Part shown: one piece after another, positions 11,573 to 22,316 of the stretch | How positions within the stretch are numbered: the first letter of the stretch is position 1 | How the letters are laid out: each line of letters begins with the position of its first letter | DNA from: Anthoceros angustus | Taxonomy: Eukaryota; Streptophyta; Anthocerotopsida; Anthocerotales; Anthocerotaceae | Length of the DNA: 64,000 nt | Direction of reading: 5' to 3' | Assembly: GCA_010909165.1 (NCBI GenBank) | Contig: VJWM01000068.1 | Location: 1,488,001-1,552,000, forward strand | The notes under the pieces: generated by a model | The model's database searches: none | Told to the model about the DNA's origin: nothing | The model's input: the letters and a program-made list of their open reading frames with translations, nothing else | Program-made: the position numbers and the translations under genes

Positions 11573-12324
11573 ATGCTAGCATCATATGAATTAGTGCGGC
11601 TGAATGTATATGTGATGCCACTTTCACTAACGGCCAGCTGGGCGTGCACCAAGCCCGTGTCGTTGCAATATGGGGTCCATTCCCAAGGGAATGTCTCGTT
11701 CCGTTTACACATGTCCGTGGCTCGACTCACCCTCCGTCATCGGGGGAGATGGCCTACCTAAGGCCGCTTACCGCAACGCGGGCGTTTTCTGTCTCCTAAT
11801 TACTCTACTCGTTCACCATATAGGCCCGGAGTGGCCAAACGTTTAAGGACTCGATTACGTCCGTAACCTACCGATCTGTCTTACTCCCTCCCCTACCTCG
11901 TTTCATCTAACGTTCTTACTTACACCCAATATCCCAGTTGATGATCACGGTCAGGCATGTGTGGGCTACGGACCTCCGCGTTCGTTCACCAGGTCTCTCT
12001 GTCCGGGCTCTGCGCCCTGCCGGAGTGCAACTAATCACGCCCGCTCCGGTCCGTCGGCTGTCGGACCTCTGCCCGAGAGGAGCAGGGGTCCAGGGTTCTG
12101 CGCACCTATACACACACACCACCACGCGTTAGGGTCCGTCACCAGGACCTGGATCAGTCTCTCCGGAGAAGTCTTGCCCGCTCAGTGACTCGGGCTCGCA
12201 TTAACAAGGGACACACAAGGGTCGACAAAGATAACGCGGTATCAACCCCAAAAGAAAGATCGCTTTACTGGAGTGGCAGCCGCCCTCTTATACTATGTCT
12301 TGAGGGAGCGCCTTTATTACACCC
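11573..12324. other. No gene recognised
   Basis: GC-rich, non-repetitive within the window. Short frames overlap on both strands without domains. It may be the non-coding flank of the broken minus-strand ORF that follows. Confidence 0.4.
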
Positions 12325-13915
12325 CTATTCTGAGCTGATGTCCAGCTCACTATGCCCTAGCACGTGACCCTCTCTCTTCCCTATTTTTCCTACCTCGTCT
12401 CTGACGGTGAAATGGTTCACCGAGATTCCTTCACAGCGGCGGCCAATCCCGGCTACGGCATCTGCAGGCGCACCCAATCGGATGATCCGCGACCCCCGGA
12501 ACCCCGCGGAGGCTCTTCCTCTGCCTCGAACTCTGTCAGGTTGCGCCGCTAGAGGCGGACTGACAACCGCAGTGATCACCAAGTCTTCCTCCTTGCTGTC
12601 CATTGGCGCGCTGGTGGGTCCCTGCCCTGCGGGTCCGTCCGGAGCCCGTTCTTCCTGGGTGGGTTGAGACTAACTCTCATCCACCCCTTCCCCCACTGCC
12701 CGGTTTAGAGCTACGGGACTCCCTTCTCCCTCCTGAGTCCGGGCCTCAGGGTCCGTCCTCACTTCCGGAGTCCGTCCTTTCTGATCCCCAGACGCCCAAG
12801 TCCGGGGCTTTTCCCCAGGGTCCATCCTCACCCATCGGACCTCCTTCCCTCTGTACGGGGTCCCCCGCCCCTTGGACTTTGCCTCTCGTGGTCTGCTCCG
12901 GGGCTCTCTCTCCTTCTCCTGACATTGGGTGCGACGGACTTACCTCTGGCCTTGTTGTCTCCGCTGCATCCCTCTCCTCCGGTTGCTCTCCCTCCCCACT
13001 GCTGCTCTCGTTCTCGAACAGGGCTCCCAGGGCCCCTGTGGCCGTGCTATCTCCCAGGCCTTCGTCCCTCCAGACCCCCTCCGACTCCTCTGGCGGACCT
13101 TCGATTTGGGCCGCGTGGGGTGCTGCTTCCACTGCCTTCAGGAGCTCCGCGTGATAGTACGCGAAGTCGGAGTCAACCTGCTGGATCGCCTCCTCCACAT
13201 GGGCGCAAAGCACTCGATATTCTCGCCTCCATAGGTTTTCCGGCAGCTGGGCGTGCCTGGTTGCCTGTTGTGTTGTTCCCGTCGCGAGATCATCCAGTTG
13301 AGACCTGGCCGAGTCCCTTGAGACCACTAAGGCGGCCTCTGCCACTTCCTGGAGCCGTTGCGCTCCTTAACGCGCTCCCCCTCTCGCTGCTTTCGCAGCT
13401 CGGCTAACTTGCTGGCCATGGACCGGCGTTCCCCTTCCACTTTTCGCAAGCGGACCAGCAACTTCTGCTCTTCCTTTAGAGCTCTCTCTTGCCCTGCGCC
13501 TGGTGTCCTCCAACTCCCTCTCCAACTCGGCGACGTCCTGCTCCTTGCTGCGCCGGCGTCCCTCCTCCACCCTCAAGCAAACTGGAGACGTTCTATCTCG
13601 CGCTCATGATCTCCTATTCTCCCTTGAAGGAGTCCATTCCTTTCTTCCACTACTCGGAGTCGCAGCTCCAGAGTCTCCTTCTGGCCTTCTAACTCTTGGC
13701 GCCGTTCTTCCAAGTCTTGCAGCTGTACCCGGAGGTCCCCCAGCTCCCGGGTATTGGCTTCCATCTCCTCCTCGCGGATCACCCTAACTTGCTCTGCGGC
13801 TGCCTGCTCCACCTTCAGGCTTGCCATGGCCGCTCCTGCCGCTTCCCTCCACCGATTCCTATCCCGACGGTAGTGGTCCCTATCCGTCTTGGCAGAGGCC
13901 TCCGCCTCTCGTTAT
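12325..13915 (-). pseudogene. Broken coiled-coil/acidic protein gene, gag- or transposon-like
   Basis: Read on the minus strand, coding texture passes through at least four frames. 13,827-13,573 is Glu/Arg/Leu-rich heptads. 13,576-13,367 and an overlapping frame continue the coiled coil (words such as VAELERELEDTRRRA and LRKVEGERRSMASKLAELR). 13,345-12,746 has a helical N-terminal half followed by a Gly/Glu/Pro-rich acidic tail. 12,603-12,325 is basic. Each switch looks like a single indel, so this could be one ORF of about 500 residues interrupted by mutations or consensus errors. No enzyme domain is visible. It lies inside the CACTA terminus at 14,347, so it may be an accessory ORF of that element. 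Confidence 0.5.
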
Positions 13916-13918
13916 AGG

Positions 13919-14347
13919 TATTACAATAATGACATCAAAAAATATGTATATGAAAGCAAAGGCATATTATATACGTATAATCTGGTACACGTATTACAAT
14001 AATGGCACGGGAGAGATACCGGAGTAAAAGCAACAATGGTAAACCTACATGGGGAGGAGGATCGGTACCAAGCCTGCAAAACTGTAACAAGAGAGGATGT
14101 AACACTTTGGTTGTTGTAATTATGTTGAAATTTAGAGAGGGGACAGATACCACCTCTCACTACATTGCAACAAAATTGCAACAAAGGCATCTGTTCTGTA
14201 ACAAGATGGAGGGTTGGTTTCCAAACCTGAGTGTAACAAGGGGCCCCAAAAGTGTAACAAGACCCCAAGATCTTAACATATTTGCAACAAGGGGGGGGGT
14301 TCAAATCTTAAAAAAAAGTGTAACATGGCTGCCCTTTTCTAGTAGGG
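13919..14347 (-). mobile_element. CACTA-type transposon terminus with subterminal repeats
   Basis: The outer end TTTTCTAGTAGGG (14,335-14,347) is one mismatch from the inverse of the canonical terminus CACTACTAGAAAA. Inward of it, the word TGTAACAAG or TGCAACAAA occurs about ten times at irregular spacing (near 14,030, 14,083, 14,098, 14,166, 14,177, 14,197, 14,232, 14,253, 14,283 and 14,319), always in the same orientation. CACTA elements carry such short subterminal motifs as transposase-binding sites. The sequence directly outside is a copia reading frame, so the element interrupts it. The other terminus was not found. Confidence 0.65.
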
Positions 14348-15009
14348 TGAGACCTGATATTTCAAATACTGTAAATGCTATTGCTCAGTTCGCATAGAAT
14401 CCAAGAAAGGATCATTGGGTTACTCTCAAGCGTATCATGTGGTACCTCAAGGGTACTCCAAATTATGGCCTCTGCTTCAAGCCTAGCCGAAAGAAGCATT
14501 TGGTACTGACATGCTTTGTCGATGCAGATTGGGCTTCAGACGCTGACACCCGAAAGAGTATCTCAGCATATTGCTTTCTAGTTTTTTCCATTGTTGTTAA
14601 GTGGTCTTGTAGACAACAAGCCGTTATATCGCTTTCGTCAACAGAATCGAAGTATAAAGCACTTACTGAAGCCACGAAAGAGGCTGAATGGGAAAGAAAG
14701 CTAAGTGAAGATTTAGGTATGAAGCAGGCAGGGCCAATAGTGCTTAATTGTGACAATATGTCAGCCATTTCCCTTGTTGCTAATCCTGTCTTTCATGCGC
14801 GCACGAAGCATATTGAGATTCAACATCTTTATATTCGTGACGCTGCTGAGAGAGAAATTGTTAAGGTACAATATGTACCTACAGACGACAATACAGAAGA
14901 TATACTCACAAAATCCTTGCCAAAGTTCAAACACTGCTTCCATAGAGAAGGGCTTAGATTGGTTGACTGTAGCAGCTTTATGAAGCTGGACAAGTCACAT
15001 ATTTGGTGA
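14348..15009 (+). pseudogene. Ty1/copia RNase H (3' end of pol), truncated
   Basis: The frame resumes at the reverse-transcriptase tail (RPDISNTVNAIAQF), has a stop near 14,396, then stays open from 14,437 for 190 codons. Diagnostic copia RNase H words in order: FVDADWASDADTRKS, ISLSSTESKYKALTEA, CDNMSAISL, FHARTKHIEIQHLYIRD, VQYVPTDDNTEDILTKSLP. The 5' part (gag, integrase, most of RT) is missing, cut by the CACTA terminus at 14,347. Confidence 0.9.
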
Positions 15010-15193
15010 GGCTTATCATTCAACCGGACTTTCAGTTTCTTGAAGTTGATAGTTGTTGCAGATCGCTTGATTCAACCTTACTTTCGACCGGTGACCATCA
15101 GTGAGTTGAGTTTAGTTGAAGACCGTCGCACTCATACAACGCTCTAGCAACAAGTGATTCTTAGTTCTTAGAATTAGATTACGCAACTAGTAT

Positions 15194-15204
15194 GAGAGGG
15201 AGAA
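15194..15204 (+). other. Polypurine tract of the copia fragment
   Basis: GAGAGGGAGAA lies about 185 bp after the RNase H stop and directly before the inferred LTR, where plus-strand DNA synthesis is primed in this family. Confidence 0.6.
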
Positions 15205-15535
15205 TATTAGGGAACAGACGCACGGAGGGGCGTCACGGCCTAGAACGGTCTCGGCGTTCTGGATGAGCGTGGCGCCCCTCCGTCCATCAGCGTGGGAGGC
15301 GGTCGAGTGCAGGGGCGAGATGCGGTGGCTGCTTGAGACCGAGGCGGGGGCGGGGTGCACTGGCTCGATCGGGGTTGTTGCTTTCGATGTACCCGACTTA
15401 TAGTTCTTTTTCTCTTGCTAGGATAAAAAAGACCGGTCTTTTTACTTCCGGGCTTTTACCTTCTTAGTAAAGAGTTCTATCTCGGAGATTACTGTATCGA
15501 GACACAACATCCAAAGCCACAGACTTCTTACGATA
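15205..15535 (+). mobile_element. Probable copia 3' LTR
   Basis: It begins TATTAGGGAACAG right after the polypurine tract and seems to end near ATCGAGACACAACA, before 15,540. No second LTR is present for comparison, so the right edge is a guess. Confidence 0.5.
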
Positions 15536-15624
15536 TTCCTGGGATGGCAGGCGACACTTCGTGACGGGAATATGGTAATTTAAGAGATTTTCTAAATTTT
15601 GTTTGCACTCGATAGATGCAGGAT

Positions 15625-15860
15625 CACTACTAGAAAACACCACCCTTTTATAACGGTAGCGTTGTGACGCACCGATTGGTCATCATTATCACGTCAAAAT
15701 GTAATAACACTGGCCGGGGGAAATGACATTCACATGCTATTTGGCGATTATGTTAATCGGGTCGGAATGATGCACCCACCTGAACGTCATTCTCTCTATG
15801 CCTGAATCGTAGCTGACCGTGAGGCGCCGGTTTCCATCGGTTTAGGGTGGTGTTTAATGG
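15625..15860 (+). mobile_element. Second CACTA terminus, facing right
   Basis: CACTACTAGAAAACAC (15,625-15,640) matches the canonical terminus exactly over 13 bases. It is preceded by GAT, a possible 3-bp target duplication. The bases after it (CCCTTTTATAACGGTAGCG, then several GACGCACCG/AACGTCAT-like words) fit a subterminal region. The matching right end is not recognised. The element probably extends into the dispersed repeat and minus-strand ORFs to the right. Confidence 0.65.
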
Positions 15861-15879
15861 TTTGCGCACTGTGGTAGGG

Positions 15880-16680
15880 AAAACCCCGGGGCTTCCAAGA
15901 TCCTCCCACTATAGCGGCCACACTTATCCCACTGTCGCTTCGTACGTTGGGTTTCGTCCCATGAGACTTGTGTGAAAGTTCGAGGCCTTGCGATGACGAT
16001 CGCTACTGCGGACACAACTTCTCGACCTTCTAAACAAGCAAGGCGCCCTCTACTCTCCCTCTTACAGTGCACCACTTGCCTTTGCTCGAAAAATCACCAA
16101 TCCTCGACCTACAGCGACACACAATTGCGAGGTCCACCTTAGCGAGGAGCCTATCACGGGCGCCGGGGACCCCAGTCAGCGATTTCGTCCCTACTTCTAA
16201 GACCACTCTTCTCCACTCAGGGAGCGCTCTTTTACTTGCAGATTTGGGATTCGTCCCTTAGGCTCTGCCTGTGGCCTTCCACTAACACCTACACTCTAAT
16301 CCTCTACTCATCTCCTCATCCTCTTCCTCCTATTCTAACCTCAGTTCGGGCTTACTGGCTTTGACTCGCCCTTACGGCACAACTGCCTGGGGTCGGCCTC
16401 CACCAGCAAGTTCTTCCTTGGGCCGGTTGCTATGAGTTTGACACCAGACAGCGAGAACCTCCGAGTCTTTCCTGTAGTCTACCCTCAAGCCGAGTTCCAC
16501 AGGCATTGCCACACACCCAAAGCAAAGCAATTTCACAGCAACCATTCACAAGGGAGCAACTCGTTTAGGCACTTGCAGCAAGTCCTCCACCAAGCACTCC
16601 GACCACCGCGACTTCCTCTCTACAGACTGCGTTGGCTCACAGCCGAAATTCCTCTGTAATGGCAAAGGACTCGATGAGGT
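15880..16680 (+). repeat. Dispersed repeat, copy 1
   Basis: Collinear with 63,139-64,000 in the same orientation. Shared words include CCCCGGGGCTTCC, GGCCACACTTATCCCA, CCATGAGACTTGTG, GACCCCTACG-like, CCTCAAGCCGAG and GCCACACACCCA. Copies differ by many indels. No coding sequence is recognised. It may be the non-coding terminal part of the CACTA or LTR element whose minus-strand ORFs follow. Confidence 0.8.
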
Positions 16681-18185
16681 GGGGCATGACGTGATACTTT
16701 ACTTTGTGAAATCCTCCTCCTCTTATAGGAGGCCTTCCACATACAACCTCCCTTAGGTGACCCTCTGCGGTCACCTTTTCCAATATTCTATTATTTCCTA
16801 CACTTGACATTTAAGGCGGCACCTAAATCTATTATCGATCCTTGGTAAATTCTATTCTAGTAACTTCACCTAAGATCATCCTTAAAGGATGTCTTACATC
16901 ACTATCCTTTCTATTCTTCTATCTAGCATTTATGGTCTTTGACCATTCTAGTCTTCTCTGGTGGGGCAGCGTCCTTGTGGATTGGCTCCCTCGCCCTCCT
17001 TTTGCTCTTGCCCTTCCCGGATCTTGTCATCTTCCTAATGTGTGGGGCAAGTACAATCTGCCCCTTCCTCCATCTCCGGGCGGCGCCCACATTCCTTTTC
17101 TTCCGGCAATCGCGCCCCTTGGCACCTGCGCCCTTTCTCCAGCCTCCTGGCGCGTCATCGGCACCCTACGCGGTAGTGGCGGACTACGGGTGGTGACTTC
17201 TACCATGGTAGTCGACCCTTTTCCTTCTTTCTCCGCCGGTGAGGACTTGGTCAAGATCTCCATTGCTCTTTGCCTTCTTTGATTTGTCCATACCTATCAT
17301 AGAGCATCTTCAAAGAGTCTTCATCCCCATTGTCACCATGATCTCTCTAATCCCGGGCCTTTTCGTTGGGCTCCTCTCGCCGGCCCTTCCCTTGCTCGTG
17401 GGGTGAGGAACTTCTCACCCTCCTTCTTCCTTCGGGTGGATCCGTCTCTCCTCCGGTGGGGTTGTCTCCCACCTCCTCTTATTCTGCGGGGGTGTACTAG
17501 GACCCCGGCTCCTTCCACAGTCGGCCTCGCGGCGACTCCCGGCTCAAGCGCGCTCGCGGTGCTTGCCCTACCGTCTGGCGGACTACCGGCGTGTGTTGTC
17601 TACCACGGTAGTGGCGGACTACCGTGGTGGTGACCACCGTGGTAGGGTGACCCCAGTGGGTCCCCCTCCTTGCTCTCGCCATCTTCCTCCTTGGCGCGGC
17701 TCTCCTCACCTCGACTCCTCAGTTCCTCGGAGTCCATTTTGATAGCCTCATCAAAATCGAGGCCTCTGGGTGCACTTCTTGCGGCTCCTTCTGTCATCAT
17801 CATGAGGACCCAATGTCCTCCTCTTGGCCAAGCGTAAGACATTGTTGGCCTTCAAAATCTATTGTGGAGGTGAGCCCCAAGCTATGATATTGCATTTGGA
17901 GATCATCAATCTCAGTGGGCCACTCTCCATCTTCACACCTACCTTGTAGGCGTCCCTTGAGGTGGTCAATTCTCCCACCTTGACATGGAGGTTACATTCT
18001 CCTCCTTGCTTCCTTTGGTTGGCCAATTTGCTGAAGGGCATAATCCAAAATCTCCTTCCTCACCACCGGCATCCTGTACCACCTTCTTGTGGTGCTCCTC
18101 CTCTGGAACCTCCTTTGTTCCTCGCCATTGCTTGGCAAGTCTCTCCTTCTCCTCACTTGCACCCTCTCGCGCTCCTCTTGCTGAT
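16681..18185. other. Transposon-derived, minus-strand coding remnants
   Basis: 16,690-16,940 is AT-richer and has no gene. After that, short minus-strand frames appear (17,027-17,263, 17,333-17,518, 17,600-17,842). They are charged and Pro/Gly-rich, with words such as LDFDEAIKMDSEELRSRGEE. At 17,560-17,650 and 17,200-17,215, CTACCACGGTAG-like palindromes recur. These are probably downstream parts of the gag-like ORF described next. Confidence 0.45.
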
Positions 18186-18213
18186 CTTGAGCTTCCTTCG
18201 CTTCTCTTCCAAA

Positions 18214-18694
18214 TTAGCGGGTCCTTCGCAATTCCTCTTCCATGTCCGGATCTTGATGGCTTGGGTAGCCATCACTGCTTTCTTGCGTCCACTTGTTGGA
18301 CGCCACCTTCTCCTTCCTAGAGCCTCCTTTTGCCCTTCGCTCTTGCTCTAATTGGGCAAAATGCTCCTCCATATACATCTCCATGAATCCCGTTGGGTTG
18401 TTGCCGAATGGCTCTCTCTTGATGTGACAACCTTCCCTTCCAGGACCTTCTCCGCTCTTGTTGGTCCACAAGATCCTGGAGCTTCTCTGACCTTCTCAAC
18501 TTGGCTGCCTTCTCGTCGGACTCCATGGCCTCCAGCTGCCATTTGGTCCCTGCTTTCCTCCCAGCCACGTCTTGGGCCTTGACTTCCTCCTGACTAGCCC
18601 ACAAGGAGGCTGCTAGCTCGCTAGCCCCCTTCAAATCCACACGGTTGAGTGCCTCACAAGCACTCAGCAATTCTCCTAGGGGTCCTAATTCCAC
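18214..18694 (-). pseudogene. Gag-like helical protein fragment
   Basis: Overlapping minus-strand frames give a charged helical sequence. First come 18,694-18,480 (LGELLSACEALN, then SDEKAAKLRRSEKLQDLVD), then, in another phase, 18,471-18,214 (MEEHFAQLEQERRAKGG ... SHQDPDMEEELRRTR). A single indel near 18,450 would join them. There is no enzymatic motif. The same sequence recurs at 20,157-20,597. Confidence 0.45.
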
Positions 18695-19301
18695 CCCTGC
18701 TGCCCTCTTGCTGGAAATCTCCAGCTCTCCTGCCTTCCTCGGACCATCGTGTGGGTCCTCTCATAGACCACCATCGGCCTTCCTCCAGCGGTGGCGGCCT
18801 CGGCGCCGCGGCGCCTCATGTGCTCTCTCCTTCCCTTCCCTACCGTGGTGGTGCTCCCCTACCGTGGGGTGCACCAGCGTGGTGCTCCCCTGTGATGCCT
18901 ACCTACCATGGTGGGCTGCCTGCAGTGGTGCCCACCCTTGGGTGTGCCTCCTCTGGTGAGGGGTGGGGTGCCTCTCCTAGGCACAATGAGATGGTGGGGA
19001 CTCCCCACCCTTGGGTATCACCCCTCTGTGGTAGTCCTCCTCTCATAGACTACCATTCGGCCTTCCTCGGCGGTTCTTGTTCTCCTCTTGCTCTGTGGGG
19101 AAAAGATTCCCACTCGGCAACCTTGTTGCCTCCTCTCCTCTTGCCTAGCATGCTTGTGGAGTCGACCTCCCCTTGTCTTCCTCAATGCAAAGGCAAGGCC
19201 TTTCCAAGCTTGGAGATGAATTATCTCAAGGATGCCAAGCATCTTCCAACTCCTTGCTTGTGAGAAGTCCCTCGGTTTCCCACAAATGCACCAAATAGGT
19301 G

Positions 19302-20007
19302 CTAAGGTAGCAGCCTTGGCCCTTCCTCATCCACGAATTTGGCTTGAGGAGCTTCTCGGTGGTGGATGTAGGCCTCATACATGATTGCCCCAATCGGCTC
19401 CTCTGAAATCTTCCACAAAATTGGAGGAAGTTGGTCTTTGAAATAAGAGTCGTTGGTAATTACCAACAACACAATCTTTGCAAAGAGCCTCCACTTGACT
19501 CCTTGATGCTCTCTTCCAGCCATTCTTGGCATGGGCCTTCACTCCTCCATCCATCATGTCGAGGACTCTGCGGAATTTCGGAGGGCAATCCTCTTCCCTC
19601 CATTTGTCCTTTCGAGGAGAGCAATTCGAGCTCTCCTCCTCCGGTCTCCATACACTGTGAATGCTCCTTACGGTCCGGCGAGGATCCGTTCGAGCATTCC
19701 TTTCCTGGCGGCAAGGCGCCTCGATTGATGGAGTTGATGAACACTCCTCAATCAATTCCAAATTGGTGTAGGCCCATTGGCGGCCATACACCCATCCCAA
19801 TTGGATGTTCTCCTCCTCGCCCATTGCGAAAATCAACCAAATCTCGGGGTTAAGCTGCCCAAAGCAAGTGAATTGGGGCATTACAAGCTCGCCTCCACGG
19901 GCGCGACCTCTGCCTTTTCCTTTCCTCCTCGCGAGGAGCCCTTGCCGGTGGCTCCTTCCCTTGCCTTTCCACCTCGAGGCATGGTGCTTCCTCTCCAAGT
20001 GCTTCAA
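19302..20007 (-). pseudogene. Gag-like ORF fragment, conserved block
   Basis: A minus-strand frame runs 20,007-19,375 (210 codons), basic at first (KGKGRSHRQGLLARRKGKGR), then with a hydrophobic, ordered stretch (LNPEIWLIFAMGEEENIQLGW). A second phase, 19,532-19,302, continues with KIVLLVITNDSYFKDQLPP and EEPIGAIMYEAYIHHR. Identical protein is encoded at 21,192-21,897. Function is not recognised. Position and texture suggest a retroelement or transposon protein. Confidence 0.45.
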
Positions 20008-20123
20008 GGAGAATTACTCCCCAATTGGTTGTGCTCCAAGCTTCACTTCCAAACACTCCTTCTTGTCCTTTGGCGGCAACACCCAACTGAGGCACAAGCA
20101 CCGTTAGCCTGTCTTGAGCTTTC

Positions 20124-22010
20124 CTCGGCGCTTCTCTTCCAAATTGAGGGTCCTTCTCAATTCCTCTTCCATGTCCGGATCTTGATGGCTTGGGTAGCCA
20201 TCACTTTCCGTCCATTGTTGGACGCTTCTCCTTTAGAGCCTCTTTTGCCCTTCGCTCTTGCTCTAATTGGGCAAAATGCTCCTCCATATACTGCCTCCAT
20301 GAATCCCGTTGGGTGTTGCCGAATGGCTCTCTCTTGATGAGCGACAACCTCCCTTCGGACCTTCTCCGCTCCGTTGGTCCACAGATCCTGGAGCTTCTCT
20401 GACCTTTCCAACTTGGCTGCCTTCTCGTCGGACTCCATGGCCTCCAATTGCCACTTGGTCCTGCTTCCTCGGCCATGTCTTGGGCTTTGACTTCCTCTTG
20501 GCATGCCCACAAGGAGGCTGCTAGCTCTAGCCCCTTCAAATCCACACGGTGAGTGCTCACAAGCACTCGGCAATTCTCCTAGGGGTCCTAATTCCACCCC
20601 TCCTTCTTCTTTGGAAATCTCCAGCTCCTTCTCCTCCTCGGACCATCGTGGGGGTGGTCCTCATTCATCCGCCCTTCCTCCAGCGGGTGGCGGCCTCGGC
20701 GCGCCGCGGCGCCTCGCGCTTCTCCTTCCCTTCCCTACGCCGTGGCTGCCTGGCGTGGTGCTCTGCGTGGTGCTCCCCTACCGCGGTGATGCCTACCTAG
20801 TGGTTGGCCCCGGATCGCCACCCCCCTTGGGTGTGCCTCCCCTAGGGTAGGCTGTGAGTGCCTCTCCTAGGCACAAATGAGATGGTGGGGACTCCCCACC
20901 CTTGGGGCATCACCCCTCTGTGGTAGTCCTCCTCATAGACCACCATCGGCCTTCGGCGGTTCTTGTTCTTCTCCTCTCCGCTCTGTGGGGAAAAGATTCC
21001 CACTCCGGCAACCTTGTTGCCTCCATCTTCCTCTTGCCCGCATGCTTGTGGAGGTCGACCTCCGTCTTCCTCAATGCAAAGGCAAGGCCTTTCCAAGCTT
21101 GGAGATGGATTATCTCGAAGGATGCCAAGCATCTTCCAACTCCTTGCTTGTGAGAAGTCCCTCGGTTTCCCACAAATGCACCAAATAGGTGCTAAGGTAG
21201 CAGCCTTGGCCCTTCCTCATCCACGAATTTGGCTTGAGGAGCTTCTCGGTGGTGGATGTAGGCCTCATACATGATTGCCCCAATCGGCTCCTCTGAAATC
21301 TTCCACAAAATTGGAGGAAGTTGGTCTTTGAAATAAGAGTCGTTGGTAATTACCAACAACACAATCTTTGCAAAGAGCCTCCACTTGACTCCTTGATGCT
21401 CTCTTCCAGCCATTCTTGGCATGGGCCTTCACTCCTCCATCCATCATGTCGAGGACTCTGCGGAATTTCGGAGGGCAATCCTCTTCCCTCCATTTGTCCT
21501 TTCGAGGAGAGCAATTCGAGCTCTCCTCCTCCGGTCTCCATACACTGTGAATGCTCCTTACGGTCCGGCGAGGATCCGTTCGAGCATTCCTTTCCTGGCG
21601 GCAAGGCGCCTCGATTGATGGAGTTGATGAACACTCCTCAATCAATTCCAAATTGGTGTAGGCCCATTGGCGGCCATACACCCATCCCAATTGGATGTTC
21701 TCCTCCTCGCCCATTGCGAAAATCAACCAAATCTCGGGGTTAAGCTGCCCAAAGCAAGTGAATTGGGGCATTACAAGCTCGCCTCCACGGGCGCGACCTC
21801 TGCCTTTTCCTTTCCTCCTCGCGAGGAGCCCTTGCCGGTGGCTCCTTCCCTTGCCTTTCCACCTCGAGGCATGGTGCTTCCTCTCCAAGTGCTTCAAACG
21901 AAGAGAATTACTCCCCAATTGGTTGTGGGCTCCAAGCTTCACTTCCAAACACTCCTTCTTGTCCTTTGGCGGCAACACCCAACCTGAGGCACATGCACAC
22001 GTTAGCCCTG
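20124..22010 (+). repeat. 1.89-kb tandem duplication, copy 2
   Basis: This copy ends near 22,010, where its sequence leaves the similarity and runs into a different GC-rich stretch (22,020-22,300). Its first kilobase differs from copy 1 by scattered indels. Its 21,121-21,897 block is indistinguishable by eye from copy 1. Confidence 0.9.
20157..20597 (-). pseudogene. Second copy of the gag-like helical fragment
   Basis: 146-codon frame homologous to 18,214-18,694. Indels relative to copy 1 change the phase at several points, so neither copy is a full ORF. Confidence 0.45.
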
Positions 22011-22032
22011 TCTTGAGCCTTGGCTGTGCCAT
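21192..22032 (-). pseudogene. Second copy of the conserved gag-like block, extended
   Basis: The minus-strand frame 22,032-21,265 is 255 codons, 45 longer than copy 1, because an indel near 21,897 leaves the upstream codons in phase (CLEVKLGAHNQLGSNSLRLK). It is followed in another phase by 21,422-21,192. This is the longest frame of the family in the window. Confidence 0.45.
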
Positions 22033-22316
22033 TTCCCTCTTGATTTCTCCTTCGGGGCGGCGCCCCGGCTGGTCTCTTCTCCTTCACTCTCAATCTCTTC
22101 CTCCTCTTGCCTTCCTAACAACCTCGCGCCTCGCTGGCTCCTCCAATGTGTTCTCTCCGGTTGAAGACTCCCGGTGGTGGAGCTCTTCTCCGCCTCTTCT
22201 CCTTCCCTCTTGATTTCTCCTTCCTCGGCGGTTCTTCTCCTTCCTTGCGGCGTGGCGATGGCGATGGCGGTGATGGCGGCCTTCCTCTCTTTTCTTACGC
22301 TCCAGCTCGCTCGACT

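Larger units (their letters stand above)
18190..20123 (+). repeat. 1.89-kb tandem duplication, copy 1
   Basis: It aligns with 20,124-22,010 at an offset of 1,890-1,935. Bases 19,231-20,007 look identical to 21,121-21,897, while the rest of the unit differs by many short indels. It carries the minus-strand gag-like ORF fragments. Confidence 0.9.

Noticed and set aside
16842-17282. 146-codon hydrophobic + frame
   Set aside because: It looks like the antisense of charged, Gly-rich minus-strand remnants. No start context or conserved motif.
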